Shown one piece after another: positions 18,227 through 26,584 of a stretch of 64,000 nt of DNA; positions within the stretch are counted from its first letter, which is position 1; the number at the start of each line of letters is the position of its first letter. The DNA is from an uncultured Marinicella sp. (GTDB lineage Bacteria > Pseudomonadota > Gammaproteobacteria > Xanthomonadales > Marinicellaceae), in NCBI GenBank assembly GCA_947502595.1, contig CANNAM010000013.1, forward strand, positions 1 through 64,000. The letters run 5' to 3'. Under the pieces are notes generated by a model. It saw only the letters and a program-made list of their open reading frames with translations, had not been told where the DNA came from and did not search any database. Made by a program: the position numbers and the translations under genes.

Positions 18227-18466
18227 TCAGGATTTTTCATTGATGATTTTAACCGCATCACCGATGGTGCGAATGGCATCAGCTTCTTCATCGCTGACTT
18301 CAATATCAAACTCATCTTCAAAATCAATCACAATGTCCACCAACCTTGCGGAGTTCACTGCCAAATCATCTAAAAAACTGGTCGAGTCTGTGGCCGCAGC
18401 CAAGGCTTCTTGATTTTTACAATAAGGTGACACGATGCTTTTAACTTTATCAAATACTTCACTCAT
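18227..18466 (-). CDS. Acyl carrier protein of the secondary fatty-acid cluster
   Basis: A 79-residue acidic four-helix carrier protein. Its phosphopantetheine attachment site is Ser39 in 'DDLAVNSARLVDIV', whereas typical carriers, including the AcpP encoded at 60389-60628, have '[13 protein letters not shown]'. The Asp before the serine is Asn and the Leu after it is Ala. This divergence in the recognition helix suggests a carrier for specialised partners. GAGGAAA lies four bases before the ATG. It lies between the beta-ketoacyl synthase and the acyltransferase. Confidence 0.88.
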   Translation of the reverse strand: MSEVFDKVKSIVSPYCKNQEALAAATDSTSFLDDLAVNSARLVDIVIDFEDEFDIEVSDEEADAIRTIGDAVKIINEKS

Positions 18467-18495
18467 TTTTATTTCCTCAAACTTAAATGTTAATG

Positions 18496-19767
18496 TTAAT
18501 TAAACTTTTTGAATACTACGCAGGCATTGACATCACCAAAACCAAAACTGGCTTTGGCCAATATTTTTGCCGAACTTTCTTGGGTTTTATGCACGATGCT
18601 GTTGGCATAAGGCAGTAATTCCTCATGCACATCTTCACAATTGATTGAACCATGAACAAAACCTTTATCCAACTGCAGAACAGCTGCCACACATTCAATC
18701 CCACCGGCAGCGCCCAAGGCATGACCAACCAGTGATTTAGTGGAATTAATTAAAGGCATGTCATCGGCATTGCGACCCAGGGCCCGCTGCCAATTTTTAA
18801 TCTCATAAGGGTCCGCCATGGTCGCGGTTAAATGACCATTGATCAAATCCACATCAGAACCTTTGATACCAGCCATGTTAATGGCCGCAGTGATACAACG
18901 CTGTACCCCAACTGGATTTGGGAAAGTGGTGCTGCCACCGTTGCGTTGACCACCACAGTTCACATCAACCCCCAATACCTCAGCATAGATGTGCGCACCA
19001 CGCTGTTGGGCACTGCTGAGTGATTCCAGCATCAATATACCGGCACCAGAGCCTGGCACAAAACCTGCAGCTGAGGCACTCATCGGACGCGATGCTTGTT
19101 CTGGCTGGTCGTTGTAAGCCCTAGACAGCACACGCATGGCATCGAAACCTGCCCAGCTGTACAGTGAAGAACCTTCGGTACCACCGACCATTACACGCTT
19201 ACTGCGGCCGCTTTTAATTGTAAAGTAACCATTGGCAATGGCCTCAGTACCAGTGGTACAAGCACTTGAGTTGGTGGTTACCTGTCCACCTAAACCTAAA
19301 ATACCACCAATATTGGCACTGGATGAACTGGCCATCACTTGTTCAACCATGGTGGAACCTAAACGCCTAACACGCCCACCATTGGTCAATGGCACCAATT
19401 TATCACCTATGGTATCCAAACCACTGATGCCCGTACCAATGATGGCACCGGTGTCCCAGTCCACAGCATCACCTGGCGCTGGTAACCCAGCATCTTGCCA
19501 GCAATCGATGGCGGCAACTGCACCATAGATCATTGCTTCATTCATGGCCAACAAAGCCTCTTCAGACAAGTAGTTGTGTTTTATCACATCCATATTTTGT
19601 GGAATTCCACCCACTTGGCAGGCAAATTTATGCTCGGCCAAATGCGCGTGGTGCCTGATACCAGACTGCCCTTGTCTTAAGGCCTGTTCATAGTCTTCCA
19701 AGCCATGTGCATTGGGGGCTACGATGCCCATACCGGTAATCACCACCCTTTCATTGATGTTATTCAT
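18496..19767 (-). CDS. Beta-ketoacyl-ACP synthase (KAS I/II type), secondary cluster
   Basis: Elongating condensing enzyme of about 423 residues. The catalytic triad is complete: Cys170 in 'TTNSSACTTGTEAIANG', His312 in 'INGHLTATMADP' and His349 in 'KSLVGHALGAAGG'. The first His motif departs from the usual 'NAHGTST', with Leu replacing Gly, so the pocket is divergent. The ATG at 19767 follows a GGGAG site and overlaps the dehydratase gene by 8 bases; the longer open frame to 19836 runs through that gene and has no support. It could act as the FabB equivalent next to FabA, or as the condensing enzyme of a dedicated pathway. Confidence 0.88.
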   Translation of the reverse strand: MNNINERVVITGMGIVAPNAHGLEDYEQALRQGQSGIRHHAHLAEHKFACQVGGIPQNMDVIKHNYLSEEALLAMNEAMIYGAVAAIDCWQDAGLPAPGDAVDWDTGAIIGTGISGLDTIGDKLVPLTNGGRVRRLGSTMVEQVMASSSSANIGGILGLGGQVTTNSSACTTGTEAIANGYFTIKSGRSKRVMVGGTEGSSLYSWAGFDAMRVLSRAYNDQPEQASRPMSASAAGFVPGSGAGILMLESLSSAQQRGAHIYAEVLGVDVNCGGQRNGGSTTFPNPVGVQRCITAAINMAGIKGSDVDLINGHLTATMADPYEIKNWQRALGRNADDMPLINSTKSLVGHALGAAGGIECVAAVLQLDKGFVHGSINCEDVHEELLPYANSIVHKTQESSAKILAKASFGFGDVNACVVFKKFN

Positions 19768-20224
19768 TGTTTGCAACTCCCATTCCTGCGACCACACAAC
19801 TGGCCACCAGTTCACCAGCGGCATTGTGCATCTCAACTTGTGCTTTTAATTTCATGCGTCGCCAAAATATTTTTTTAGCAGTTATTGTGACCTGTTCTCC
19901 AGGGTAAACAGGACGACTGAATTCAACTTCTGCATCACTGAACAAAGTCAACCACTGACCCAACTCAGAGCGCTCTAGTTGTAAGGAAAGTAAATATAAA
20001 CCATAGGCAACAACACCTGTTTGCGCCATGGTTTCTAATAAAATAACCCCAGGCGTTACTGGCTTATTGGGGAAATGACCGGCATAAAAACTTTCGTTGG
20101 TTTTGTAGGTGTAGCGCCCAACAATGTGCGCTTCGTCCATGCTGATGATTTCATCGATGAACCTGAAAGGCGCTTGTTGTGGTACCAAAGCCAAAACCTC
20201 GTCTGCACTCAATGCTTGACTCAT
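19760..20224 (-). CDS. FabZ-like 3-hydroxyacyl-ACP dehydratase
   Basis: A 154-residue hot-dog-fold enzyme removing water from 3-hydroxyacyl-ACP. The catalytic His50 is in 'FYAGHFPNKPVTPG' and Glu64 in 'VILLETMAQTG', the FabZ-type His/Glu pair. 'PFRFIDEI' at residues 19-26 corresponds to the usual 'PFLLVDRV'. It is not next to lpxA/lpxD as the housekeeping fabZ normally is, so it is probably a second copy dedicated to this cluster. Its start overlaps the FabA-like stop (ATGA). Confidence 0.88.
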   Translation of the reverse strand: MSQALSADEVLALVPQQAPFRFIDEIISMDEAHIVGRYTYKTNESFYAGHFPNKPVTPGVILLETMAQTGVVAYGLYLLSLQLERSELGQWLTLFSDAEVEFSRPVYPGEQVTITAKKIFWRRMKLKAQVEMHNAAGELVASCVVAGMGVANNE

Positions 20225-20814
20225 GTTAATTTACCTCCTTTGGCCTGCTCGCTGGCATGCGGATAATTTGTGTATTGGATGTTTTTAAAAATACCCGCTT
20301 TGGCATCCTTGATGGTGTATATTTCTTCATCATCAACAAACACTTTGGCCGACCCTATGGCAATCGATGCATCTTGAGCAGCCATATGTGAGTAACGTTT
20401 AATTTCCACCTCATACCTGACCACTTTATTGTGCGGTCTGATCTGTCCAAAAAACTCAATTTCTCCCGCACCCAATGCCCGGCCCGCACCCTTACCACCA
20501 CGAATGATGGCGTAAAAACCAATCAACTGCCACACCGCATCCACACCTAAACAACCCGGTTGCACTGGGTCTTTACGGAAGTGACATTGGAAAAACCAAT
20601 CATCCAATGAGATGTCTTGTTCTGCAACAATGCGACCTCGTTTGCCTTGGTGTGATATTTCAGTGATGCGATCAAACATCAACATCGGTGGTGATGGCAA
20701 TAACCCGCAACCTTCAATCGGTGGATCGGCAACCAAATCACCCCATGAATAGGCCAACAATTCTTGTTTGCTGAATTGGGTTCTGGCTAAAAATTCATCG
20801 TACTTAAGCTTCAT
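20221..20814 (-). CDS. fabA: FabA-like 3-hydroxydecanoyl-ACP dehydratase/isomerase
   Basis: A 197-residue protein that aligns along its length with E. coli FabA. The segment around His78 and Asp92, from 'DDWFFQCHF' through 'GCLGVDAVWQL', matches the E. coli 'DLWFFGCHF' to 'GCLGLDAMWQL' almost residue for residue, and 'GRALGAGEIEFFGQ' is also kept. FabA both dehydrates and isomerises C10 intermediates to start unsaturated fatty-acid synthesis. Being coupled to a FabZ paralogue and a KAS makes it unusual: it may be the cell's only FabA or a specialised copy. It has short N- and C-terminal extensions compared with the 172-residue E. coli protein. Confidence 0.88.
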   Translation of the reverse strand: MKLKYDEFLARTQFSKQELLAYSWGDLVADPPIEGCGLLPSPPMLMFDRITEISHQGKRGRIVAEQDISLDDWFFQCHFRKDPVQPGCLGVDAVWQLIGFYAIIRGGKGAGRALGAGEIEFFGQIRPHNKVVRYEVEIKRYSHMAAQDASIAIGSAKVFVDDEEIYTIKDAKAGIFKNIQYTNYPHASEQAKGGKLT

Positions 20815-21811
20815 TCTCTGCTCCTATCTGGATGCTCATGCCACCCCAAGTTAAACCAGCACCCACCACCACTAAAGTGATGCGATCACCTGCTTTGAAC
20901 TGCTGCCAATGCTGTGACAACACACTGGGTGCTCCAGCGGCGCCACAATTGCCAAACTGATCCACGTTAAACAAGTGTTTATCAGCCGGAATTCCGAGCT
21001 TGCTACAAACTGAATTCAGCATGGTGAGATTGGCCTGGTGACTGATGAAATAATGTTGGTTGAGGGCTGTATTACATTGCTGCTCTAATAACTTAAATGT
21101 CTCAATGGTTTTCTTGATGGCAAATTTTTGTACCGATAAGCCGTCTTGAAAGAAATGATGACCTGTTTTGGTTTGAACTTTTTCCCAAGCAGATGGGTTT
21201 GACTTCATTACCGTATGTTCAATGCGCATAGGTGCAACATGGTTTTTGGAAACCACCACTGCTGCTGCACCATCGCCTATCAGGACTGCAGTCCTGCGGT
21301 CACTGAAATTGGTGGTAGTAGTCCAGCTTTCTGGAATCACACAAACCACGTAATCAGGCATCGCCGCTGCGTGTATATTATGCAGAAAATGTATATGTGC
21401 GGCAAAACTTGAACAGGCCGAACTGATGTCTACTGCAAATGCATCAAGACCAGCTTCTTTGGCCACTACACAGGCATTGGCAGGCAGTGAATAAGTTGGT
21501 GAGCATGAGGCGGCCACCACCATCCCAACATCGGCCTTGCTGATTCCAGCACGCGCCAGCGCCATATCAATGGCCTTGGCACCCATTGCAGCACTGCTGA
21601 TTTGCACCTTGGCTTGGCCAACCACCTCATTGTGGGTGGCTTTGATGTCTTGCAAATCCAATACGGTATGACGCTTTTGTATACCAACCCGCTCCATTAT
21701 CCATTGGTCGGTCGTACCTATATCTAGATCTTCTAGAAACGCATTGTCTATGATGTTATCAGGATGATAATGCCCTGCGCCATGTATGTATAACCGCTGT
21801 TGTTGAGTCAT
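20804..21811 (-). CDS. Beta-ketoacyl-ACP synthase III-like protein, secondary cluster
   Basis: A 335-residue FabH-fold condensing enzyme that would start chains from an acyl-CoA primer and malonyl-ACP. The triad is Cys133 in 'DISSACSSFAAH', His258 in 'FISHQANLTML' and Asn288 in 'QFGNCGAAG'. It differs from the housekeeping FabH (62495-63466) throughout, including the active-site flank, where that protein has 'NAACSGSIYAL', so primer choice may differ. It overlaps the FabA-like gene by 11 bases. Related enzymes also make alkylquinolones or polyene starters, so the primer cannot be named. Confidence 0.87.
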   Translation of the reverse strand: MTQQQRLYIHGAGHYHPDNIIDNAFLEDLDIGTTDQWIMERVGIQKRHTVLDLQDIKATHNEVVGQAKVQISSAAMGAKAIDMALARAGISKADVGMVVAASCSPTYSLPANACVVAKEAGLDAFAVDISSACSSFAAHIHFLHNIHAAAMPDYVVCVIPESWTTTTNFSDRRTAVLIGDGAAAVVVSKNHVAPMRIEHTVMKSNPSAWEKVQTKTGHHFFQDGLSVQKFAIKKTIETFKLLEQQCNTALNQHYFISHQANLTMLNSVCSKLGIPADKHLFNVDQFGNCGAAGAPSVLSQHWQQFKAGDRITLVVVGAGLTWGGMSIQIGAENEA

Positions 21812-21812
21812 A

Positions 21813-22745
21813 TCAGAATGAAGCTATTTGTTCGCCACCATCAACTCGAATCAACGCGCCATTGATCCATTGCGCTTCATCTCGAGAAAGTAAAAACACC
21901 ACGTCTGCAACGTCTTCAGGTGTGGTCAATCTTTTGAATGGGTTTTTTAATTTAGCCACTGACTTCATCCGACCACTGCCTGGAATGGCTTGTAAGGCTT
22001 TGGTGTCAGTAACACCGGCTTGAATGATGTTGGAACGGATGCCTTGTGAAGCAAACTCAACAGCAATTGATCTAGACACTGATTCCAAGGCCACTTTTGC
22101 TGCTGAAACAGCTGCATAGCCGCGCCATGCCACGGTGTTTCCTTCACTGGTCAACCCCAGCACCCTGGCATCTGCGGTAAACATTTGCGCTGTTGAAAGC
22201 TTTTGGGTCCAAGTCAATAAACTGGTACCCATGCTATAAATGGTGCGGGCCATGTCCTCATCATCAATCAAGGTTTCACTGTACTGTGGATCATCTAAAG
22301 TAAACAATTCGTCGTGATTCGAAACCAATAAATCATCCACAGCACTTTTAACTGTGGCCTCATCTAAACCTAATTTTGTGGCCAATTGCTTGATTGCTTG
22401 ATTGCCTTGGTTGCGGTAAGGCGCAATTGGTTTTAAATTTCCGAATGCAATAGAATGCAATAACAACCTGATCTTTCCATGCGCACCCAAGGCAGCTTTC
22501 AACTCGGTTAAAACCTGCTGCATCCCAGCTTCACTCAAAGCATCTAAATTGAAGTTTATAAACTGCACACCTTGGTTGCGTATTTCATCAAAACCCTGCT
22601 CAATGGCTTGCATGGCACCGCGTCTGTCTCGATGAACGATACATATATTCATGCCTTGCTGACTTAATTTTTTTGCACTGGCCAAGCCAAAGCCGCTTGA
22701 TCCGCCAAGAATAAGTGCCCAATGGTTTTTGTCGAATTTATTCAT
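21813..22745 (-). CDS. SDR-type enoyl-ACP reductase, FabI/FabL-like
   Basis: A 310-residue NAD(P)-binding Rossmann protein. The active-site pair is Tyr210 and Lys217, a Tyr-X6-Lys spacing diagnostic of enoyl-ACP reductases (ketoreductases have Tyr-X3-Lys). 'LLHSIAFG' matches the FabI motif 'HSIGF', and the cofactor loop 'GGSSGFG' is closer to FabL. It is about 45 residues longer than FabI; the extra stretch, about residues 115-165, is acidic and lies between the 'HSIAFG' strand and the catalytic helix. It would carry out the final reduction of each elongation cycle in the cluster. Confidence 0.83.
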   Translation of the reverse strand: MNKFDKNHWALILGGSSGFGLASAKKLSQQGMNICIVHRDRRGAMQAIEQGFDEIRNQGVQFINFNLDALSEAGMQQVLTELKAALGAHGKIRLLLHSIAFGNLKPIAPYRNQGNQAIKQLATKLGLDEATVKSAVDDLLVSNHDELFTLDDPQYSETLIDDEDMARTIYSMGTSLLTWTQKLSTAQMFTADARVLGLTSEGNTVAWRGYAAVSAAKVALESVSRSIAVEFASQGIRSNIIQAGVTDTKALQAIPGSGRMKSVAKLKNPFKRLTTPEDVADVVFLLSRDEAQWINGALIRVDGGEQIASF

Positions 22746-22802
22746 TAATGATTCTCGTGTTTGTAGTTAATGTGGCTGATAAGATTTGTCTGTATACATG
22801 GC

Positions 22803-23723
22803 TTATTTGGCAAATGCCCTGACGGCACTCTTGTAGCTGACAACAGCTTGGATGTCGACTCCAATGGATTTGAAAAATCCTTTCAACGGTCGATTCGGCC
22901 CAAGTTCAAGAATGGCCTTATCTTGTATCAATGCCATATTTTTCCGCCACTGAACACTGCCACTGATTTGTTTGGCTAAAGCAGAGATCAGTTGATCCTG
23001 ATCAGCTGCATAAAAAGTGCCTAAATAATTAGACGCCACTTGCGGTAAGTTTTGACTGTTGATAGCTGATTTAAATTGTTGAGCATAGTCAAAAAACGCT
23101 TCTTCAGCAGGTATCATCCACCTGGAATGGAATGCTGAACTGACGGTTAAAGGCACTGCCCTGAATGCTTCATCAGCATATTGCTGGCTTAATTGCGTAA
23201 CAGCTTTATCAACATCGGCTTGCATGCCACTGATTACCACTTGTTGGTTTGAGTTGTCATTTGCCATATCAACATTGAATTGATTGACCGTTTTGACCAA
23301 ATCATCTAAGGGTATATTGTCCATAATAACGGCTGTCATACTGCCACCTGTCGTGGCATGGTGCATCAACTCACCTCGCTTACACACCAAATCTAAAGCC
23401 ACTTCAAAAGGCAGCACATCGGCAGCTACTAAAGCAGTATATTCTCCCAATGAATGGCCTGCAAAACAGTGGGCTTGTAATTTAAAGTCTGCTTTGACAG
23501 CTTCATACATGGCAATTTCTGCGACCAAAATTGCAGGTTGGGTGTAATTGGTTTGATTCAACAGTGAATTCTCTGCATGACACAGTTGATAAATATCAAA
23601 CGGCAGACATGCGCTGGCTCGTTCAAACACCTCTGCTGCCGCATCACTGGCTTCAATAAAATCTTTAGCCATCCCTGTTTTTTGCGCCCCTTGCCCAGGA
23701 AACACCAATGCGTTAAAACTCAT
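22803..23723 (-). CDS. Malonyl-CoA:ACP transacylase, secondary cluster
   Basis: First gene of the secondary cluster, 306 residues. It has the 'FPGQGAQ' oxyanion segment, the nucleophile Ser91 in 'FAGHSLGEYTALV' and a downstream 'SSAFHSRWM' carrying the catalytic His. It should load malonyl groups on the cluster's carrier protein. A second transacylase is encoded in the housekeeping operon (61539-62483), so this is a true duplication. The next gene begins 57 bases downstream; the other junctions in the cluster are tighter. Confidence 0.9.
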   Translation of the reverse strand: MSFNALVFPGQGAQKTGMAKDFIEASDAAAEVFERASACLPFDIYQLCHAENSLLNQTNYTQPAILVAEIAMYEAVKADFKLQAHCFAGHSLGEYTALVAADVLPFEVALDLVCKRGELMHHATTGGSMTAVIMDNIPLDDLVKTVNQFNVDMANDNSNQQVVISGMQADVDKAVTQLSQQYADEAFRAVPLTVSSAFHSRWMIPAEEAFFDYAQQFKSAINSQNLPQVASNYLGTFYAADQDQLISALAKQISGSVQWRKNMALIQDKAILELGPNRPLKGFFKSIGVDIQAVVSYKSAVRAFAK

Positions 23724-24422
23724 ATTTACACCAAACTGTTCGCTTCAACTGATTGACCAAAGCGACTGTAATTAAAAACATGAATTATGATGATTTATAC
23801 ATCGACAAGCAACCTATAAATTAAGTTTTTGCTTACAGGTGTACGCCGAAAATCTAAATCTTGCCTTAAATTAACGTTTAATTAATGGAAAGGTATAAAT
23901 ATGGAAATTAAGTAAACACGTTAAACAAACGTTTGAAATCAATGCCAAAAGACAGTGTTCGAATAAAGCTTGATTCATTTGAATTATATATTAGCGATGT
24001 AAACAACCTTAATTCATCAGCAGCAATTCAATCAAAGGAGTACATTTGTTAGCTAAAAAGGAAAGCTTTTAAGTTACAACATTCACACAACAATCGATGC
24101 GTTCAAATTTAACTATTCAAAGAAAAATACTGAATGCCAAAACCACATTAAGTACACTTAAACCACAACAGCAGTTTTAACAAGTTTATGTAGCCTTAAA
24201 AAACCGGATAGTTGATTAGAGTATTAATGTTTTAGCGCATCTTCCGGCCAATTGACTATCGAAAAAATTAACCCCAATACAGGGGGTATTGAGGTGATAC
24301 TAACTTATAAGCAATGGCTGAGTTTAAATTCAATTGCCAAGCCAATGAAGCAAACAGATGCCATAATCAAACAAGTACAGCAGTTTTAGAAAAAACTGGC
24401 TTAAATCGAATTCAATGACAAA
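23724..24422. other. Intergenic region, about 700 bases
   Basis: An A/T-rich stretch between a diguanylate cyclase gene and the start of the secondary fatty-acid cluster. It should contain the cluster promoter but I see no strong consensus. A good AAAGGAG site at 24034-24040 is followed only by an eight-codon frame from TTG. ACAGCAGTTTTA occurs twice (about 24167 and 24372). No convincing protein remnant, RNA gene or mobile element. Confidence 0.4.
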
Positions 24423-25490
24423 TTACTCACTGGCACCACCATGCACTTGATTCCGTCCTGCACGCTTAGCTAAATAAAGGTTTTGATCGGCTTGCTCAAA
24501 CCATGCCCTGAAACTGGTCTTACGACCTTTGTTTTCAGCCAATCCGATGCTCACAGTACAGACTAAATCCTTATTGTGTAGCAAACTTATAGCAGCCACC
24601 TGCTGGCGCAAAACATCACCTAACACCTTGGCTGTTGCCATATCACCATGAATAACCACCGCAAACTCATCGCCACCCAAACGCCCTGTAAAACTGTGTG
24701 CAGGTGAATGTTCTGCAATGGTATTGGCAATTTCTATCAACACATCATCACCCAGCAAGTGACCATAACTGTCATTGATTTGCTTGAAATTATCGACATC
24801 AATTAACACCATCACGAGATCAGTATCAGAGTCAACTTGAGACAACAGTTGATTGACCTTGGATTGCCAATGCCGACGATTAAACAGTTGAGTTAAACTG
24901 TCTTTTTCACTTAAATTACGAAACCGCACATTTTGGCTTTGCACCTTACGGATTAGATTATAACTATTCAGGCCAACAAAAAAGATATGGATAATCATGA
25001 TGGGCAAACATGCCAATATGACAGCCATACTGGTATGAAGTCTGAACTCAAAACCTGTAAAGAGACCACCCAAAAGAATTCCCAACAGCATAAATGGTTG
25101 TGAAAACAACCATAAATTTTTGACACCACTGTTAAGTTTATCTGCTGTAGTGGTCACCAACAACAGTACAGCTGGCAACAAATTGAACCACATCAAGGCA
25201 GCCCAACTACCGGCTATAAATGAATCAAATAAAAAATTTCGTCTTTCTGCTTGGAAGGGTTGTGGGCTGCGCTTAGCAACATAGTAAGCCAAGTGTGGCC
25301 ATATAAGGCAGGAGCACAACAACCACAACCAATAAGCTAAGGATGCTTGGTTTTCAAACAACACTGCAGCGATTGCTACCCCACCCAATGCCATTCCTAA
25401 AACCCTGAATCTATAGACCCTTGCAGGCAGTAAATCTGGATTACTGAATGCTTTTTTAATGTTATTGACAACAGGTTTTGCTTTAATCAT
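24423..25490 (-). CDS. MASE2-GGDEF diguanylate cyclase (AdrA/DgcC-like)
   Basis: A 355-residue inner-membrane cyclase making cyclic-di-GMP. The N-terminal half resembles the MASE2 sensor of E. coli DgcC (AdrA): 'WPHLAYYVAKRS', 'FDSFIAGSWAALMWFNLLPA' and 'LPIMIIHIFFVG' match 'WPHLAWQIASRA', 'TDAVLAGMWVGVMGVNVLPS' and 'LPIIVIYPLLFG'. The C-terminal GGDEF domain is complete, with 'LIDVDNFKQIND' and GGDEF at 272-276; no RxxD product-inhibition site precedes it. DgcC controls cellulose or curli programmes in enterics, but no such genes are nearby. Confidence 0.88.
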   Translation of the reverse strand: MIKAKPVVNNIKKAFSNPDLLPARVYRFRVLGMALGGVAIAAVLFENQASLAYWLWLLCSCLIWPHLAYYVAKRSPQPFQAERRNFLFDSFIAGSWAALMWFNLLPAVLLLVTTTADKLNSGVKNLWLFSQPFMLLGILLGGLFTGFEFRLHTSMAVILACLPIMIIHIFFVGLNSYNLIRKVQSQNVRFRNLSEKDSLTQLFNRRHWQSKVNQLLSQVDSDTDLVMVLIDVDNFKQINDSYGHLLGDDVLIEIANTIAEHSPAHSFTGRLGGDEFAVVIHGDMATAKVLGDVLRQQVAAISLLHNKDLVCTVSIGLAENKGRKTSFRAWFEQADQNLYLAKRAGRNQVHGGASE

Positions 25491-25683
25491 TTAATGTAAC
25501 AGGTGGTGATAGAAATAACAGTGTAAAAAAACAAACAACCATGGTGAGTAAAATGCAGTTAAACACAGAAGATAATATGATTATATTTTGGCTTAGTTTA
25601 CTGCTATTTAACAGCAATTGATCAATCTCATTAAGCAAACACATAAATTAGTATTAAATATGGATGGTATTTAAAGTTTAAAT

Positions 25684-25697
25684 TTGATTATTGTCAA
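25684..25697. promoter_or_regulatory. FNR/ANR-type box upstream of cytochrome b
   Basis: TTGAT-TATT-GTCAA matches the FNR consensus at nine of ten defined positions. TATGCT at 25720-25725 could serve as a -10 element; the box centre at 25690.5 would then fall near -41.5, the class II activator position. This fits anaerobic or microaerobic induction of the cytochrome b gene. The TTG that opens the longer reading frame lies within this box, which supports the ATG at 25753 as start. Confidence 0.5.
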
Positions 25698-25752
25698 TTT
25701 TTTACCACAATTGAATTGTTATGCTAATCTATATAACCAGCAAATAATCAAG

Positions 25753-26487
25753 ATGCCAGAATACACAACTTACAAGGTTTGGGACGCAGGAACCCGATGG
25801 TTTCATTGGGTAAATTTCATTTGTGTACTGGGCTTATCTTTCGTCGGACTGATTATTTTAAATGGCGCTTATTTTGAACCTTCTGTACAGACCAAAATAA
25901 ACCTTAAAGTCATTCATGTTTGGATTGGCTATGTATTCAGTGCAAACATTCTTTGGCGGATTATTTGGGCTTTTTTCGGTAATCGGTATGCCCGCTGGAA
26001 AGCAATATTACCTGGAGGAAGGGGTTATTTCACTGCAGTAAAAAGTTATGTTACCACCTTTGTGCGTGGCACCCCACAATTTTATATAGGCCATAACCCA
26101 ATTGGTCGCATCGCAGTATTGTTGTTATTGCTGTCATTAATCACACAAGCCACAACCGGGCTGGTTTTGGCAGGTACAGATATTTTTTACCCGCCTTTCG
26201 GTGGTTATTTTGCCAGCTGGATTGCAGCCCCTGGGGTTGTAGCACAAGACATATTGCCTTATGCATCTGAACTATATGAACAAAGCGCTTACCAAAGCAT
26301 GCGAGCATTCAGAAAACCATTTATTGTGGTTCATTTATATAACTTCTATCTGCTGTCATCACTGATATTATTGCATGTGCTTGCAGTGGTGGTCAGCGAA
26401 CAAAAAGGTGAAAATGGTATAATCTCTGCCACCATCAGTGGCCGCAAATCCAGTGACCAAACTCCGCAAGACAAACCACTCGAATAA
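25753..26487 (+). CDS. Cytochrome b/b6-type membrane haem protein
   Basis: About 244 residues with four to five transmembrane helices, of the di-haem Ni/Fe-hydrogenase/cytochrome b561-like family (COG3658 type). Candidate haem ligands are His residues in 'TRWFHWVNF', 'VIHVWIGY', 'FIVVHLYNF' and 'LILLHVLAVV', paired on helices in the usual pattern. Such proteins pass electrons between quinones and a partner such as cytochrome c or a periplasmic oxidoreductase. No partner is adjacent; a small cytochrome c is encoded 9 kb away. The ATG at 25753 is chosen because the longer frame starts at a TTG inside a regulatory site. It is the only plus-strand gene in this neighbourhood. Confidence 0.82.
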   Translation: MPEYTTYKVWDAGTRWFHWVNFICVLGLSFVGLIILNGAYFEPSVQTKINLKVIHVWIGYVFSANILWRIIWAFFGNRYARWKAILPGGRGYFTAVKSYVTTFVRGTPQFYIGHNPIGRIAVLLLLLSLITQATTGLVLAGTDIFYPPFGGYFASWIAAPGVVAQDILPYASELYEQSAYQSMRAFRKPFIVVHLYNFYLLSSLILLHVLAVVVSEQKGENGIISATISGRKSSDQTPQDKPLE

Positions 26488-26584
26488 CAATTTCAACAAT
26501 CACTTGAGATTGATTACATTACTGTAATTGACGGACAATTCAACCTGTATTTTGCCTTAAGAAAAAAAAGAAAACGAATATTAG

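Noticed and set aside
19768-19836. Longer N-terminus of the secondary KAS (to 19836)
   Set aside because: It lies inside the FabZ-like gene, has no ribosome site and is not family-like; the ATG at 19767 has GGGAG upstream and gives the expected start.
24034-24072. Ribosome-site-like AAAGGAG followed by a TTG-started eight-codon frame
   Set aside because: Too short and A/T-rich; no leader-peptide features such as repeated regulatory codons or an attenuator hairpin.
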